Position numbers and translations under genes: made by a program. This document shows positions 12,448 to 24,019 of a DNA stretch of 64,000 bases, one piece after another. Positions within the stretch are counted from its first letter, which is position 1, and each line of letters starts with the position of its first letter. The notes beneath the pieces were generated by a model. The model made no database searches. It had not been told where the DNA came from and was given only the letters and a program-made list of their open reading frames with translations. This DNA is from Ectocarpus siliculosus. Taxonomy: Eukaryota; Sar; Phaeophyceae; Ectocarpales; Ectocarpaceae. Location of the stretch: NCBI GenBank assembly GCA_000310025.1, contig FN649740.1:3649774-3713773 (forward strand). Direction: 5' to 3'.

Positions 12448-15400
12448 TTAGTAGGGCCGGTTGTCTTCGCGAACACCAATGCGGCGTCCATCAAGGTCGG
12501 TGCCGTCGAGCTGGTTGATGGCATCAGCAGCATCTTGTTCCGATCCGAAGCGCACGGTTGCATATCCTTTCGAGCGGCCTTGTGCGTCCTCGGGGATCTC
12601 CACGAATTGCACCCTTCCACATTGCTTGAAGTGGTCCTTGAGGCTCTGCCACCCCGTCTCCCAGCTCACGTTTGAAACATGAACCTGACGTCCCTCTGCC
12701 CCTTCATGCAGCTGACCGATTCGTTTGCTACCGATGGGTCCCTGCCGAGGACACACAAAAAGAGGTATGGAAGTCATCCGTAGGTTTGCACAAAAGTGTG
12801 GTCGGCATACACAAGAGAGATTTCCCTCGCTTGCGAACCTTTCTCAGATCATTTAAGGCCAGCAAAGACGCCCGACCACTACTCCTGTACCGTGGAAACA
12901 CAATAAACCCGAACCAGGTCCCACCTCTTCACGGTCCTCCCTCACGAAAATCAGACGCCCCAAGAGCTCTGTGTCGTGTAGGTCCCGAATGGCGCTGTGC
13001 GCTTCTTGAGGCGTTTCGTACTCCACCACGGCACATCCCTTGGACCTGCCGCCAGGCTCTTGGAACAAATCGACGAACTTTACGCTGCCGGCCGCTCTCA
13101 TGTGATCCTTCAGGTCTTGCCATTGGCATTCCCAGCTCAAGTTGCCAACATAAACCTGAATTATGGAATTGTGCGGTCGCCCACAAAAAAACAACAGGAA
13201 GAAGTTACGATCAAAGGGTATTGACACAGATTACTTGGGGAAGATCTCGTACAGAGTTCGGTCCACAGACTTTCTGCTTCGAAGACCGAACGATTTACTT
13301 CGAGAGTCGAACAATTTTCGGAGTGGCTAAAGGTGGGGTAGATCGCTTGAGCCCAGAATGATTCAAGTGCGCTGTGTACCTTGGCACCAGCAGCCCCGCC
13401 CACTCCGCGTCCATGATTTCCAGCATCTCCTCGTTCTTCCCTAACTTGGATTGGCCGGCCCATGAGCTCAGTTTCGCTGAGCTGGCTGATAGCATTCCTT
13501 GCCTGCATGTAGATGAGCATCGAAAGAGTACACAACGTCAATGACGTTGCCATGATCCTCTCTTCGCGCGGTCCCACAGAAGCGCGTGAGCAGTTGGAGC
13601 CGGTGCCCCGAACCAAGAGTATTCGAGCCATTATCTCATGGAAACATTACGGCATTTCGAGCGCGCAACCCCCGAGAATCTTCGTAAGTCAACAACAACA
13701 TTTACCCTGACACAGCAGACCTTCCTCGTCTCAACAGCTTTACCTCGTAGGGCTTGGAGAACTCCACGGTTCCGAGTCCTTTGCTGCGACCGTCGGGGCC
13801 GACAAAAACATCGGCCCTAATCACCGAGCCGGCGTTTTTCATGTGGTCTTTGAGATCTTGCCACTGGACGTCGTATGCCAGGTTGCTCACGAACACCTAT
13901 AGGTCCAGGCACCACATCAAGGGATGACAGACAAAGAATTTGGATTCTGAAAACAAACGCTAGAGCACCAGAACATGCACAACAGACCCGCATGACCAGT
14001 CGGAAGGCATCGCGAAAAACATAAATCGTTGATTCTCGCACAGGGCGGCAGTAGAGGCTGCTCAAAACATACAGTTAACGCGTCTACCTCCACACGCCTC
14101 CTTTGAAATCAAAACAAAAATTCACACCATTCTAAATTCAAGTCAAAGAGCCAAAACGGCAGGCGCTCAAATAAGGTCTGTGTTGCGAATTATTATAGCT
14201 GATGCGTTCTACTGTCATCAGTAGAGGACACCATGAAGAGGCGTCGTGTGTGCTGGCGCGCTCAAATCTGCTTCGGTGGTGGTGACATCGACGGTCGTAA
14301 ATAGTGGCCTACATGTACAATCTCCGCAAATTAGACCGACACCTGGTCTCTTGTGTTGCTTGTGCTCGTCGCCACTGACCCCAATCTCCTAAACTGGGGT
14401 AGCTGATGCCACTAGCTACTGCTGACAACCCTCCGTTCACAGGTTTACAGACCGTGGCGGTAAGCACGGCTGAAACAAATGTTGGTTTTCCGCTTGGTTC
14501 CGGCGCAGATTTCCGGCTGTTTTCAGAGCCTGCTATGCATACGACCTTCGATATTTCAGCTCCAGTAGCAAACATAAACGTGCCAACACGCACGACGCCT
14601 CTTCATGGTGTATTCTACTGATGACAGTAGAATGCAGCAGCTAGCCCCGGCGGGAAGGTTTCCTTTCTTTGAATTGGATTCAAGTACCAGAAAATAGCCA
14701 GCGTCAAAATCACTTGTTCTTCCACCCCTTGACGCGATGGGTGCTTGGGGTTAGGTGCTAAGTTGACAACGTCGACGGTCACAAACTACGCGGCCAAAAC
14801 AATACAGCAAAATTGATCGGGTCGTCCTGGAATGTCTTCGTGAAATCTAATTTGACACCTTGCAGTTGGCATTGCCCCCGCCATTGAAGCCCCCGCCCCC
14901 GCCCCCGCCCCCGCCACCGAATCCGCCGCCACCACCAAAGCCTTGCTCCTCACGGTCCTCCCTCAGGTAGATCTGCAAATCGCGGACACCGACGATGTGA
15001 TGTTGTGAGCATGAGCTGGGAGAGAACTGCTGTAGTGTTTACTGGTCCTACACAAAGCCTACGAATCTGCGCCAAGCTCTCAACACACTCATGAGACCAA
15101 ACAACTCTCACCGGGCGCCCCATCAGGTCGGTGTCCTGAAGCCTGTCGATTGCATCGCTGGCACCGGCAGCAGAAGTGAATGTCACCAACCTGAATACAG
15201 TATTTGCCGAACATGCGGTATCAAGGGCAACCGTTGCTAGCGCGCTTCACACATACCGGTAGACCCACATGAGGCAATGAAACAAAAAAAAACGAATAAC
15301 ACCAAAGGCACAAGAAACAACTCAATGATCCCTTACCCGCGCCGGCGTTTTGAGGACTCAATGGCGTGACTCCCGTCATTTCACGGTTTCGTTTATTTCG

Positions 15401-17227
15401 CTGCCACGTTCCCTTTTCAGATCGAGGGGCATACATCCAGGTGCTGGTTCATAAAGTGCGACGGGTCCATTCACCGGCGGCGCCTTCCGTGTCCCGCCTT
15501 CTCTCTGCCTGTAATCGCCATCACACCAACCCCAAACCCATCCTGTCACCATACCCCGTTCGACCATCTTCCTTCCTTCCACCTCAAATATCAAACCAAC
15601 AACCCGCATCGGCCAACCGCCACCTTCACCACCCCCCTTCCCTATGGAAATATCCGGGAAGTAGCACCCACCCGTAGCCCTTTTGAACAGCAAACAGATG
15701 GACGAGTGAAGAGCATAAGAAGCAAAGGAGCGCGGGGGGGGGGACGGTTGGGCGCGTCAGAAGCGGTTGGCACCCACAATAGTTAACGTAGATCAGTGAA
15801 CAAAGTTCCACTTGTACAGGACTGCACCGTGGATAGCCGTAGCATACCGCATGAGACACGTGAGGACACTCCGGTGCTGGTGTCAAGACGTGGGCCATGA
15901 CGAAACACTTTTGTCCGGGAGGTTCTTGTACGGTACCGTGTAAAACATTTTGCAGTCCCAGTGAACAAACACACAACGTAGGAGCCAGGCATTGAGGGGG
16001 GTGACCAGGGTGTGTGATGAAAGGAGGATGCGGTGTCACCCGGTGTACGGCAACAACGAGGAGATGTGGGTGGAATGCCACTTGAATGCGGCAGGTTGCG
16101 CGAACTTCATCTCAGCGCAAATTTAATCTTGCTCCGTGTGCAATTATGAACAACTCGGCAGTAAGTCATGAACTTTAATTATATCCCAAGTGTTCCATTC
16201 GCATATGAGCCACAACCGGGACCATGCGAGTCTTCCATGACACAGGCGGTAGCAAGTTTGCAACAGCAATGCTCGAGCCGAGGGCGAACGGCACGCATGT
16301 GCAAGGACTGCTGTTGCTTCTGATCCTGGCGTTACAGTGACAATCCCCCGTGAGTAACAGGCTCAAACCATCAAATACGCATAGTGATCATCCCGTGTTT
16401 CGGACTGTTGTCTATCGTGGGAGGGGTACACATTAAAAGTTCAAGGTTGGCACGAAGATTTTTTGCTCGGGATCTGTTTGTGTGAGGACACGTGCGACAA
16501 CTGCATCATTTTTGTCCTCCTTCACCTGCTCGGGGTAGGTGTTGTTTTTATGGGAGGGGGGGAATCACGTCGCCAGGCGGCATTTACGAGTAATGCCATT
16601 GTTTGTACCGTGCCCTTTTCTAACTCGTCCGAGTTACGGCTTCTTCTGCGCAGCCCCCCCGTGTCTAAATAATGTGTTGATTTTGGTGTATCTCCTCTTC
16701 GCAGGGATCGTCGTGCAGCGTGTGCCCACTGAGAGCGAGTTGTCGAGCAACGGCGAAAAAGAAAACCGAAGATCCGTTCCCGCAGCCCTTGCAAAACTAG
16801 TATCAAAACAGAGGCTTGCACATACCACAGCAACACAGGATAAGCTAACTGTCTGCGTGATCAATCTTGTGCCCCAGCAGCCAGCGACAGCAAATCGCCT
16901 TCGGCGCCAACTCACCCTCGACCTCCCGTCTGCACCGCATGGGACTTCAGCCTTGCAGGGGCCGCATGTGCCCATCAGATCCTTCAGCTCCTTCCACGTC
17001 ACGGTCCACGCCAAATTGCCGACGTAAACTCTGTTGTTAGACCCCCCTCCTACAGAACCCTTTGGAGCAGGTTGACGGTATGGTTGGGTTTGCTGTTGTC
17101 GAGAGGCTCGGCCGGTGTTCCTCACTTTCCCGCCTCGGCCTCCTCTGTCAACTTTTTTCTTCGGCTTTGCTGCGAGCATCTCATCCAAGGACATCCCGAG
17201 AAGAGCTTCTGTGTCCATTGTATCCAT
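12448..17227 (-). CDS. Four-RRM RNA-binding protein (Gbp2/hnRNP M-like)
   Basis: Nuclear RNA-binding protein, probably in mRNA packaging, splicing or export. Eight exons join to 437 residues: 16916-17227, microexon 15672-15679, 15112-15190, 14859-14972, 13744-13896, 13380-13502, 12925-13155, 12448-12741. RRM1 starts near residue 67 (VYVGNLAW), RRM2 at 172 (VFVSNLAYDVQWQDLKDH), RRM3 at 264 (VYVGNLSWECQWQDLKDH) and RRM4 near 360 (VHVSNVSWETGWQSLKDH). A Gly-rich linker (residues 145-168, long GGC/GGG runs) follows RRM1. The 'WQDLKDH' helix and GRSKG loops are typical of yeast Gbp2/Hrb1 and hnRNP M-like proteins. The N-terminus (LGMSLDEMLAAKPKKK) resembles the UAP56-binding motif of mRNA export adaptors. 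Introns hold a MITE (14204-14637) and a long noncoding stretch (15680-16915). The first ATG, at 17225-17227, was chosen as the start. Confidence 0.9.
14204..14637. mobile_element. MITE-like element in an intron of the RRM gene
   Basis: About 55-bp terminal inverted repeats: the left end (14204-14258) and the reverse complement of the right end (about 14582-14637) share TTCTACTGTCATCAGTAGA, CACCATGAAGAGGCGTCGTG and more, with few differences. The interior does not code. It sits in the intron between exons 14859-14972 and 13744-13896. Confidence 0.75.
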
Positions 17228-17492
17228 CGCGTTGAGAGGTGAAAGCCAGAGCCGAGGTAACTAAACAGAGAGGCCGACGAATAGAAGTCCTGTCCTGTTC
17301 GAGCGTTCGCGGACAGCAGTGTCCAGCGTGCCGCTTTGTGGGGGAGGTGAGACAAGTTGGGTGAGCAGCAGGCACCGAGACCAAAAAACGGAAGGGGAGG
17401 GGTCTTCCTCACCGGAGCCCCCCATTTGTAGGCACTTCCATCCACACGATACATGCACGCACCACACACCACAGCCTGTCCCGCACAGGACC
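17228..17492. promoter_or_regulatory. Compact divergent promoter region, RRM gene / Twinkle
   Basis: Only 265 bp separate the two opposite start codons, so both 5' untranslated regions and both core promoters should lie here. No known element was recognised. Confidence 0.45.
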
Positions 17493-20400
17493 ATGATGCT
17501 CCGTGTTGTCAACAGACTATGTCAATCAAGTCGATCGAAATGCACCACTGCAGCTTCTGCACGGTTACGGCTCCCGCCAACAGCCGCCGAGACTTACAGA
17601 CAGAGTAGCACCTTCGTGTCCAAGCACCATGTGCTCGAACAAACTGATGTTGTCGCTTTTCTGGACCAGCGCTCCATGGAGTTCAGGGTGGCGGGCGGCG
17701 AGGTGGTGGTCAAAGAGTGCCCGTTCTGCCATGATACTGGTGGAAAGGCGGATAACATGTGGAAGCTCTACATAGGTCTCAATAATGGGTAAGTTTTTTC
17801 ACAATTTGAACTTTGTTCCCAGAAGAGAGCCAGACCAGAGGAGCGCTTGTACCTATACCCCAATGACCCCGTTGTAAGATTGTAATGTAAGCATGAATGA
17901 AGACGCGCCATCATTTTTTTGAATAGTGGTATCATACATACTCCGTATCATAAAGCAGCAGTGTCCGTGCGATTCTCGTATCCGTACAAGAGTTACAGCG
18001 GCCTACACTAGTCCGCCACGCGCTGAGTAGCGACTCCCAAGACGAGTGATGATCGGCGTTGGGATTGTGGTATTTCGATATTTCGATATGAAATCGTGTG
18101 CTTACATGTGTACAGCAGTACGCGGTACACGTAGTATGCAGACCCTGTGGTACACATACTATACATCCCTGTAGTGTACGGGGTGTCCAAAAGTCTAAAA
18201 GTGCATTCTTGAAAGGTTTTTTCCTGATGCGTCTGGTTGGTAACTCTGCTGTGGATGGAAACGCACGTAGTTTAATTAAGTAAATGTGTGTGACGCGTTG
18301 TTTTGAAGAACCCACCTCCGCTGACAAATCACTGAAATTTGAAACATGGCGGGCGCATCTTCTCCGCCGGTGTGTGCTTTCATTCCAACAGGGGTGCGTG
18401 GATGTGCCACCGATGTGCTGCGTCGGGCTCGTGGTACGACCTCAAGCGACGAGCTGGGAGTGGCGGTGCTCGATTCGTAAGCCAAGTCGCGATGCCACGG
18501 AGTTCAACAAGTACCCGAAATACACCAAACCCACGCCGGACACATGGCGAAGAGTTTCACGTGACACAACAACGAGCTGCTGGGCTTCGGCCGATACCAG
18601 ATGAGCAACGCGCGCGGTCTTATCCAACCAACCTTTTGCACAACCCGCGCTTTGACCAAGTGATGGATTACCTGAGTGGAACGGAACCAGGGCAACGGGG
18701 CATCAAGAAGGAGGTGCTGGTCAAGTACGGCGTTGGCTGCGCTGTCTACAAGTGAGAGATTTGCTGGACGGATGGATCTGCGGCATGTTTTTGTTGCGTC
18801 CCTCGCCCTTCGCTCTCTGTAGCTGTTGTCATACCCATGCTTTGTACAATATCTGATTTGTTACCTTTCGGTTTGCTTGGAAGCACCAGCCGGGGTCACA
18901 CAGGCGGAACGCGACTCAGTTTTTTATTTATCGTGTACCGTTCGCGATGCTTGCCCAAATTTTGTTGTCGAGGAGGATTCTGCGATGCAGAGCTCTTTGT
19001 TTGTTTGGTGAATGCGGAGTTTGTGATGTGTGCCGCATCGTTATATGCTTCCGATTACAGAAAATCGACTCGTTGTCTCGAAGCCTAGACAATAGGCAAG
19101 AGGAGGTACTGGATATGTCAAAGAGTGAAACTTAAAAGGTAACTACACCAAGAGCTGTTGCTGATGCAAATTAACATATAAATGTTTGAAGAGGGACGAT
19201 ACAGGTGCAGTTCTCTTCGTTCACATCACATCCCATCGGTTTGATGTGTGAATTGCACGAAACTCAGGTATCCGGGTGAGGCAGGCTACGTCGAAGCTCA
19301 AAGCATAACGTTTCCTTGGATCGTGAACAAGAAAGATATACCACCGGAGGAGGTCAAGGGTTTGGAAAAGTTCGTCAAGGACAAGTACGGGGAAAAATCG
19401 TGAGTACAGCATGCGTCGAGCGGGCGGCCATTTTACGCTTGGCGTATTTTGAAGGTATTCTACGAACAGTCGAAAGACCTCCTTGGTTTACTTCCCCACT
19501 TCCCCCCCATTGGCTGGCTTAGATCGGCAGTAGTTGCGCCAGCTCCTTTCGACTGACATATGCCCTCAATGGATGAAACCTCGCGCGACAGTAGTCTACG
19601 CAGGTTTTTCAAAGTAAGCAAACATACTGGATAAAGTATAGAATCGGTCAGGTTGGGGTTAGGGTCAGGTTTGCGTCCCCCCTGGCTCGTCTGTTTTTTC
19701 GTATTGAACTTACACTTTGCGTCAGCAGTCCTCACACGAAACACACTCGTTTATGCATATATATATTTCCTCGCCGAACTGTTTTGCGCGTCTATTTTGT
19801 GCGGACCTCTTTTTGCTTCTCGTACCAGGCGCATCCCTGACGCCGTCACAGTCCGCGTCAAAGCCCGTGCTGTTCGAAACAAGCAGTGGCAAAGGCTAGA
19901 CCCTGCAGGAGGTCGGTGGGGGATCTTCGGTCTCCACACTGTGCCGGATGGCGCCACAGAAGTGGTTTTGACGGAGGTACCCATGAGAGGGCAGTGCAGT
20001 TTAATTTGTAAAGTCACGTCCTCTTCGTTTATTTATTGGAGAATCGATTTCTCTCTGCTTTGATAGGTTGCGAGACTCATCGTTTAGCAACACCTGGGCT
20101 GTCGTCGTTTTCGCAGGGAGAGTATGACGCCATGGCTGTGTACCAAGCCACTGGCAAGCCAGCTGTGTCCTTGCCAAACGGCGCGAGTTCGCTGCCGCTC
20201 GAGGTTCTTCCTCTTCTGGAGCGATTCAACAAGATCTACCTCTGGATGGACCACGATGGGGCGGGGCAAGCCGGGGTGGACAAGTTTGTTCTGAAGCTGG
20301 TGAGCAACTCGGCATTTTTGGCATGGCACCTCTTCATCTCCACGAAGCATCTTGGGGGTCAGCGTGACCAAAAATTGTTTCGTATGCGGATATGCTACAC

Positions 20401-22997
20401 ACCATCCTAGTCTTGGACGTGGCCAACACGTTTACCATCCCTTGTTGATGCCAAATTGTCAGGGGACGCGGCGTTGCTTAGTGGTGAGACCACTTGAGGA
20501 CGATCCGAACCCGCCCAAGGACGCCAACGAGGCACTTCTGGCTGGCCGAAATCTTCAAGATTTTTTAGATGGTGAGGGGCATATAGGAGTACTGCTGTAG
20601 CTTTTTCGGTGAATATCTTGACTGAGGATTCCATGTTGGACATGGGAACCAGTCTCCTTCCCTAGGTCAACCTACTCGAACTGCTTGTTTTTTGTGGTTC
20701 CAGCAGAGGACGAACAATGGTTGTAGCGAACCTTTCGCCAACGCATGCGTTACATCCATGCTCTGTCGTTTTGCACCAGCTGCCTGGCCACACCCGGTGA
20801 GATTGGTCGGCGGCAACTTCATCGTCACGTATGCCCCTTTAGAGCGATTTGCCCTCTGAGCCTGCGTAACGGTTGGGCTGTTGACCGTAGCTAAATACGC
20901 TGCAGCAGTAGTCGCACGACGCTCGAAGGGATGCTTCTGGCATGCGTTTACTGCAGCGTGTGCTTGCGTGCTCACCCCAATTCCACGTGCGCTGGCGTGC
21001 TCACCCCAATTCCACGTGCGCTGCGTCTGTGGCAGGAGCGAGCTCCACAAAGCATGATGACATCCAGACCTTCCAAGACCTTCGCCAGAAAGTCATTCAC
21101 GAGCTACAGGTATAGCTATATATCAGCGGTGCTGGAAATATCCAGACTCGAGTGGAGCCGCCAACAGGATGTTCCTCTAGACAAGATATGAACAACTTCG
21201 AAGTGCATGCATGACTCGCTACCCCTCACTCGTTTTGGGTCACATCGCTCAAAAGTACTCGCGCGTTGGCCTTCATTTGCAGAATCCTCTGGAGTATAGT
21301 GGGACAGGTCTGCAGTCCTTCCCGCGGTTCACCAGAATCATCAAGGGTCTTCGGCGTGGGGAGCTCACTGTCCTCACTGGCCCCACTGGCTCCGGGAAGA
21401 CAACGATTCTCAGCCAGCTGTCGCTTGATCTAGCGGCAGGAGGGCTCAGCACGTTGTGGGGCAGCTTCGAGATCAAGAACACGAGATTGATGCAGAAGAT
21501 GCTTCACCAGTTCGCGGGGAGGCCTGTTGCAGATCTCGCTGGGTGAGACAAACTGCCTCGGACGTTCATTTGTCGGAAGTTTGTTCATCTCTTGGTTGCC
21601 CACGGTCTGCCCAGGCAGCATCACTCGGCTCTCCCACGGCCGGTCCTTTTTGTCACGCCATGTTCCAACGCGCTCGTGCCCGCTTCGTCCTTACGCCTTC
21701 TCCATGTACAGGTCGCCAGATTCGCTGAGGGCAGTGGCGGACCGCTTTCAGGCACTTCCACTAAGCTTCTTGCGTTTCCACGGTGGAACGAATGTGGACG
21801 AAGTTATAGACGCGATGGACTACGCTGTCTACGCAAACGACGTTCAACACATAATCCTTGACAATCTGCAGTTCATGCTCACTCGAAATTCCCGAGAAGG
21901 ACATGGTGGTAAACGACCAGGACCTTTCGACAAGTTCGACGCACAGGTGCAGTGAACCGACCAACCTCAGTATGGGTACGTGGTTTTCGGGTGTGGAATG
22001 AGGGATACGGTCGTCGAAGGTCAACATGCGTCAGCTGAGAGACTCGAGAAGATGACGTGCTCCCCGTCATTCTGAATGAAACGTGGTATGTCGGGGTCTT
22101 CAATGGTACGTTGTCGAGGCCAAGTCTAGTTTTCGCCGCTTCCACTTCCTCGATGTTGAGCAGGAAGTTCTGTGTCCTTCAAGCAAGCACAAGTGCATGT
22201 ATGTGAGCTACTACAGCGGTAGATGTATTCCGCCCAATTTCGAGTATTCTCACCATGTGTCTACCGCTGTGCAGGATCTTGCTCTGGACAAATTCCGAAA
22301 ATTTGCTACCGAACACAACGTCCACATCACGCTAGTGATACACCCTCGGAAAGAGGATGAAGGATACAAGCTCACCACAAGCTCTATTTTTGGCTCGGCG
22401 AAGGCTACCCAAGAAGCGGACTTGGTCGTAATCTTGCAGGTGGGTTTAGGTAGGACGTCCGTATTTCCGAACCTACCTGCTGCTGGCGCTGTTTTCAACG
22501 GCTGCGATTGCTCCATTGTCGCATCTGAGGTCGATGCTTAGAATCTGCCTGTGATTCGGCCTTGCTCGCCGCCAACCATCACCTGGTCCAGTTGCAACGA
22601 TTACAAGCGACACACCTTCATGGGAGCCTCCACGACTTGAGGGGGCACAAGCTATGTGATCATGCTTGGTTGTATGCATACAAGATTTTATGGTGTAGAC
22701 TATTGTATTGACAAGCGTGCGGGTTTGTCGAGGAATCCCTTTGTAGTTGTGCATATGTGAACGTTGTCTCTTGTGTCATCCGGTGATGATGTAACCAACT
22801 CCACCATTCTGTGCCTTCGAACATGCCCCATCCGAATCTGCTGTTGTGTGCGTTGGAACGTGTACCGTCAGAACCAAAAAGGCAACAAGTCTTTGGAAGT
22901 AAAGAAGAACAGGTTCGACGGAGACCTTGGCGAGGTACACCTAGTGTTTGATCCACATTCATCCAGGCTTCGCGAGCTCCCAGGACCGGCGAGCTGA
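17493..22997 (+). CDS. TWNK: Twinkle-type mitochondrial primase-helicase
   Basis: T7 gp4-like replicative primase-helicase of organelle DNA. Eleven exons join exactly in frame to 695 residues: 17493-17788, 18392-18751, 19268-19399, 19829-19976, 20117-20299, 20463-20571, 21036-21109, 21283-21542, 21712-21946, 22275-22439, 22872-22997. The N-terminus is rich in Arg, Ser and Ala and lacks acidic residues, as in a mitochondrial (or dual) targeting peptide. A zinc-binding pair follows: CPFC (Cys76, Cys79) and CHRC (Cys104, Cys107). The TOPRIM fold has TEGEYDA (311-317) and DHDGAGQ (357-363). The RecA-like helicase has GPTGSGKTT (Walker A, Lys473), IILDN (Walker B, Asp571), [16 protein letters not shown] and KNRFDGD near the end. 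All family motifs are intact. The plus-strand ATG pair at 17493/17496 is the only one before the targeting sequence. Confidence 0.95.
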
Positions 22998-24019
22998 GCG
23001 ACGTGTCAGACATGTAGGGGTGCACCGCAATCCCGTGGACTAAAGAGGCACACGGAAGTGGTATACAAGTAGTGCCAACGAGCGTGTCACGCTGCTCCGT
23101 GTGCTCTTCGTTTTAGGTGTGATAATCAAACAATAGAAAAGGTGACCAATCTTCGTGGTAACGGCGTACCGCGTGATCATCGTCGCCTGTGGCCGTTGCT
23201 GTACCACTTAATGGGGTGTTGGTCGGGCATCCGTGCACATAACATGGTGCCCTATCAGTTTTTTTTTCAATGCCTTTGTGTTGCCACAGCATTGCCACCT
23301 CTTGCGTGCGACGTTGTAACGTTCGCCCGAGTCCTCACTTTTTGCGATTCATGATATCAAGTAACGCTCGCGGTGGTATCCGGGAGAAAGTGACACTCTT
23401 CGTCTTCATATGTTGGGTGTTCGAAGCGTGTCGATCGCCGTCTGAAATGAAGTGGACAAGTTGTCCCGACTGCTGTTGACCGATTTCACAAAAGGAGCAC
23501 GATACCGTCCACCCGCATTTTTGGCGGCGGTGGGAACTATCATTGGACAACAAACAAGGCATTCCCCACAGTTGTCAGTAAAAAGCTTTTTCAGGTGAAA
23601 CGATAGTACCGATGGTCAATGTCACCTTTGTGTGACATCCATCTCGTCTTGCTGACCGAAGTGTCTTGGGAGCAGAAGTACGTGCATCGAGAACAAAGCT
23701 AGAAGCTGCAGGCCTACATGTAGTGACCACCCGCCGTGGCGTGGCCTAAGGGCTGGAAACCTGTTATGTAGTTGCTTTAGTTTCGCGTGAACCTCGAAGG
23801 TGACATGTTCCTTCTCGGACGGTCCATGTTGGTCGAGAATTGGGAAGGCTCAGAACAAAGGACAGCACACATCCCTCGCCCATGTCAGCCGTCAGAATAG
23901 GCTCATCTTCACGCCTTGGGAACTACATGGGACATGGTGAATGTCCAGGTCGGAACCACAAAAAAAAAATCAAGTCAAGCTTTCATATTAATGGAGCCCC
24001 AGCAAATGCCAAAAACAAC
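22998..24019. other. Convergent intergenic region, Twinkle / eL6
   Basis: About 1 kb between two facing stop codons. No exon, RNA gene or clear repeat was recognised. It must contain both 3' untranslated regions. Confidence 0.45.

Noticed and set aside
19645-19672. GGTTGGGGTTAGGGTCAGG, telomere-like words
   Set aside because: Only one TTAGGG unit, inside a Twinkle intron; not an array.
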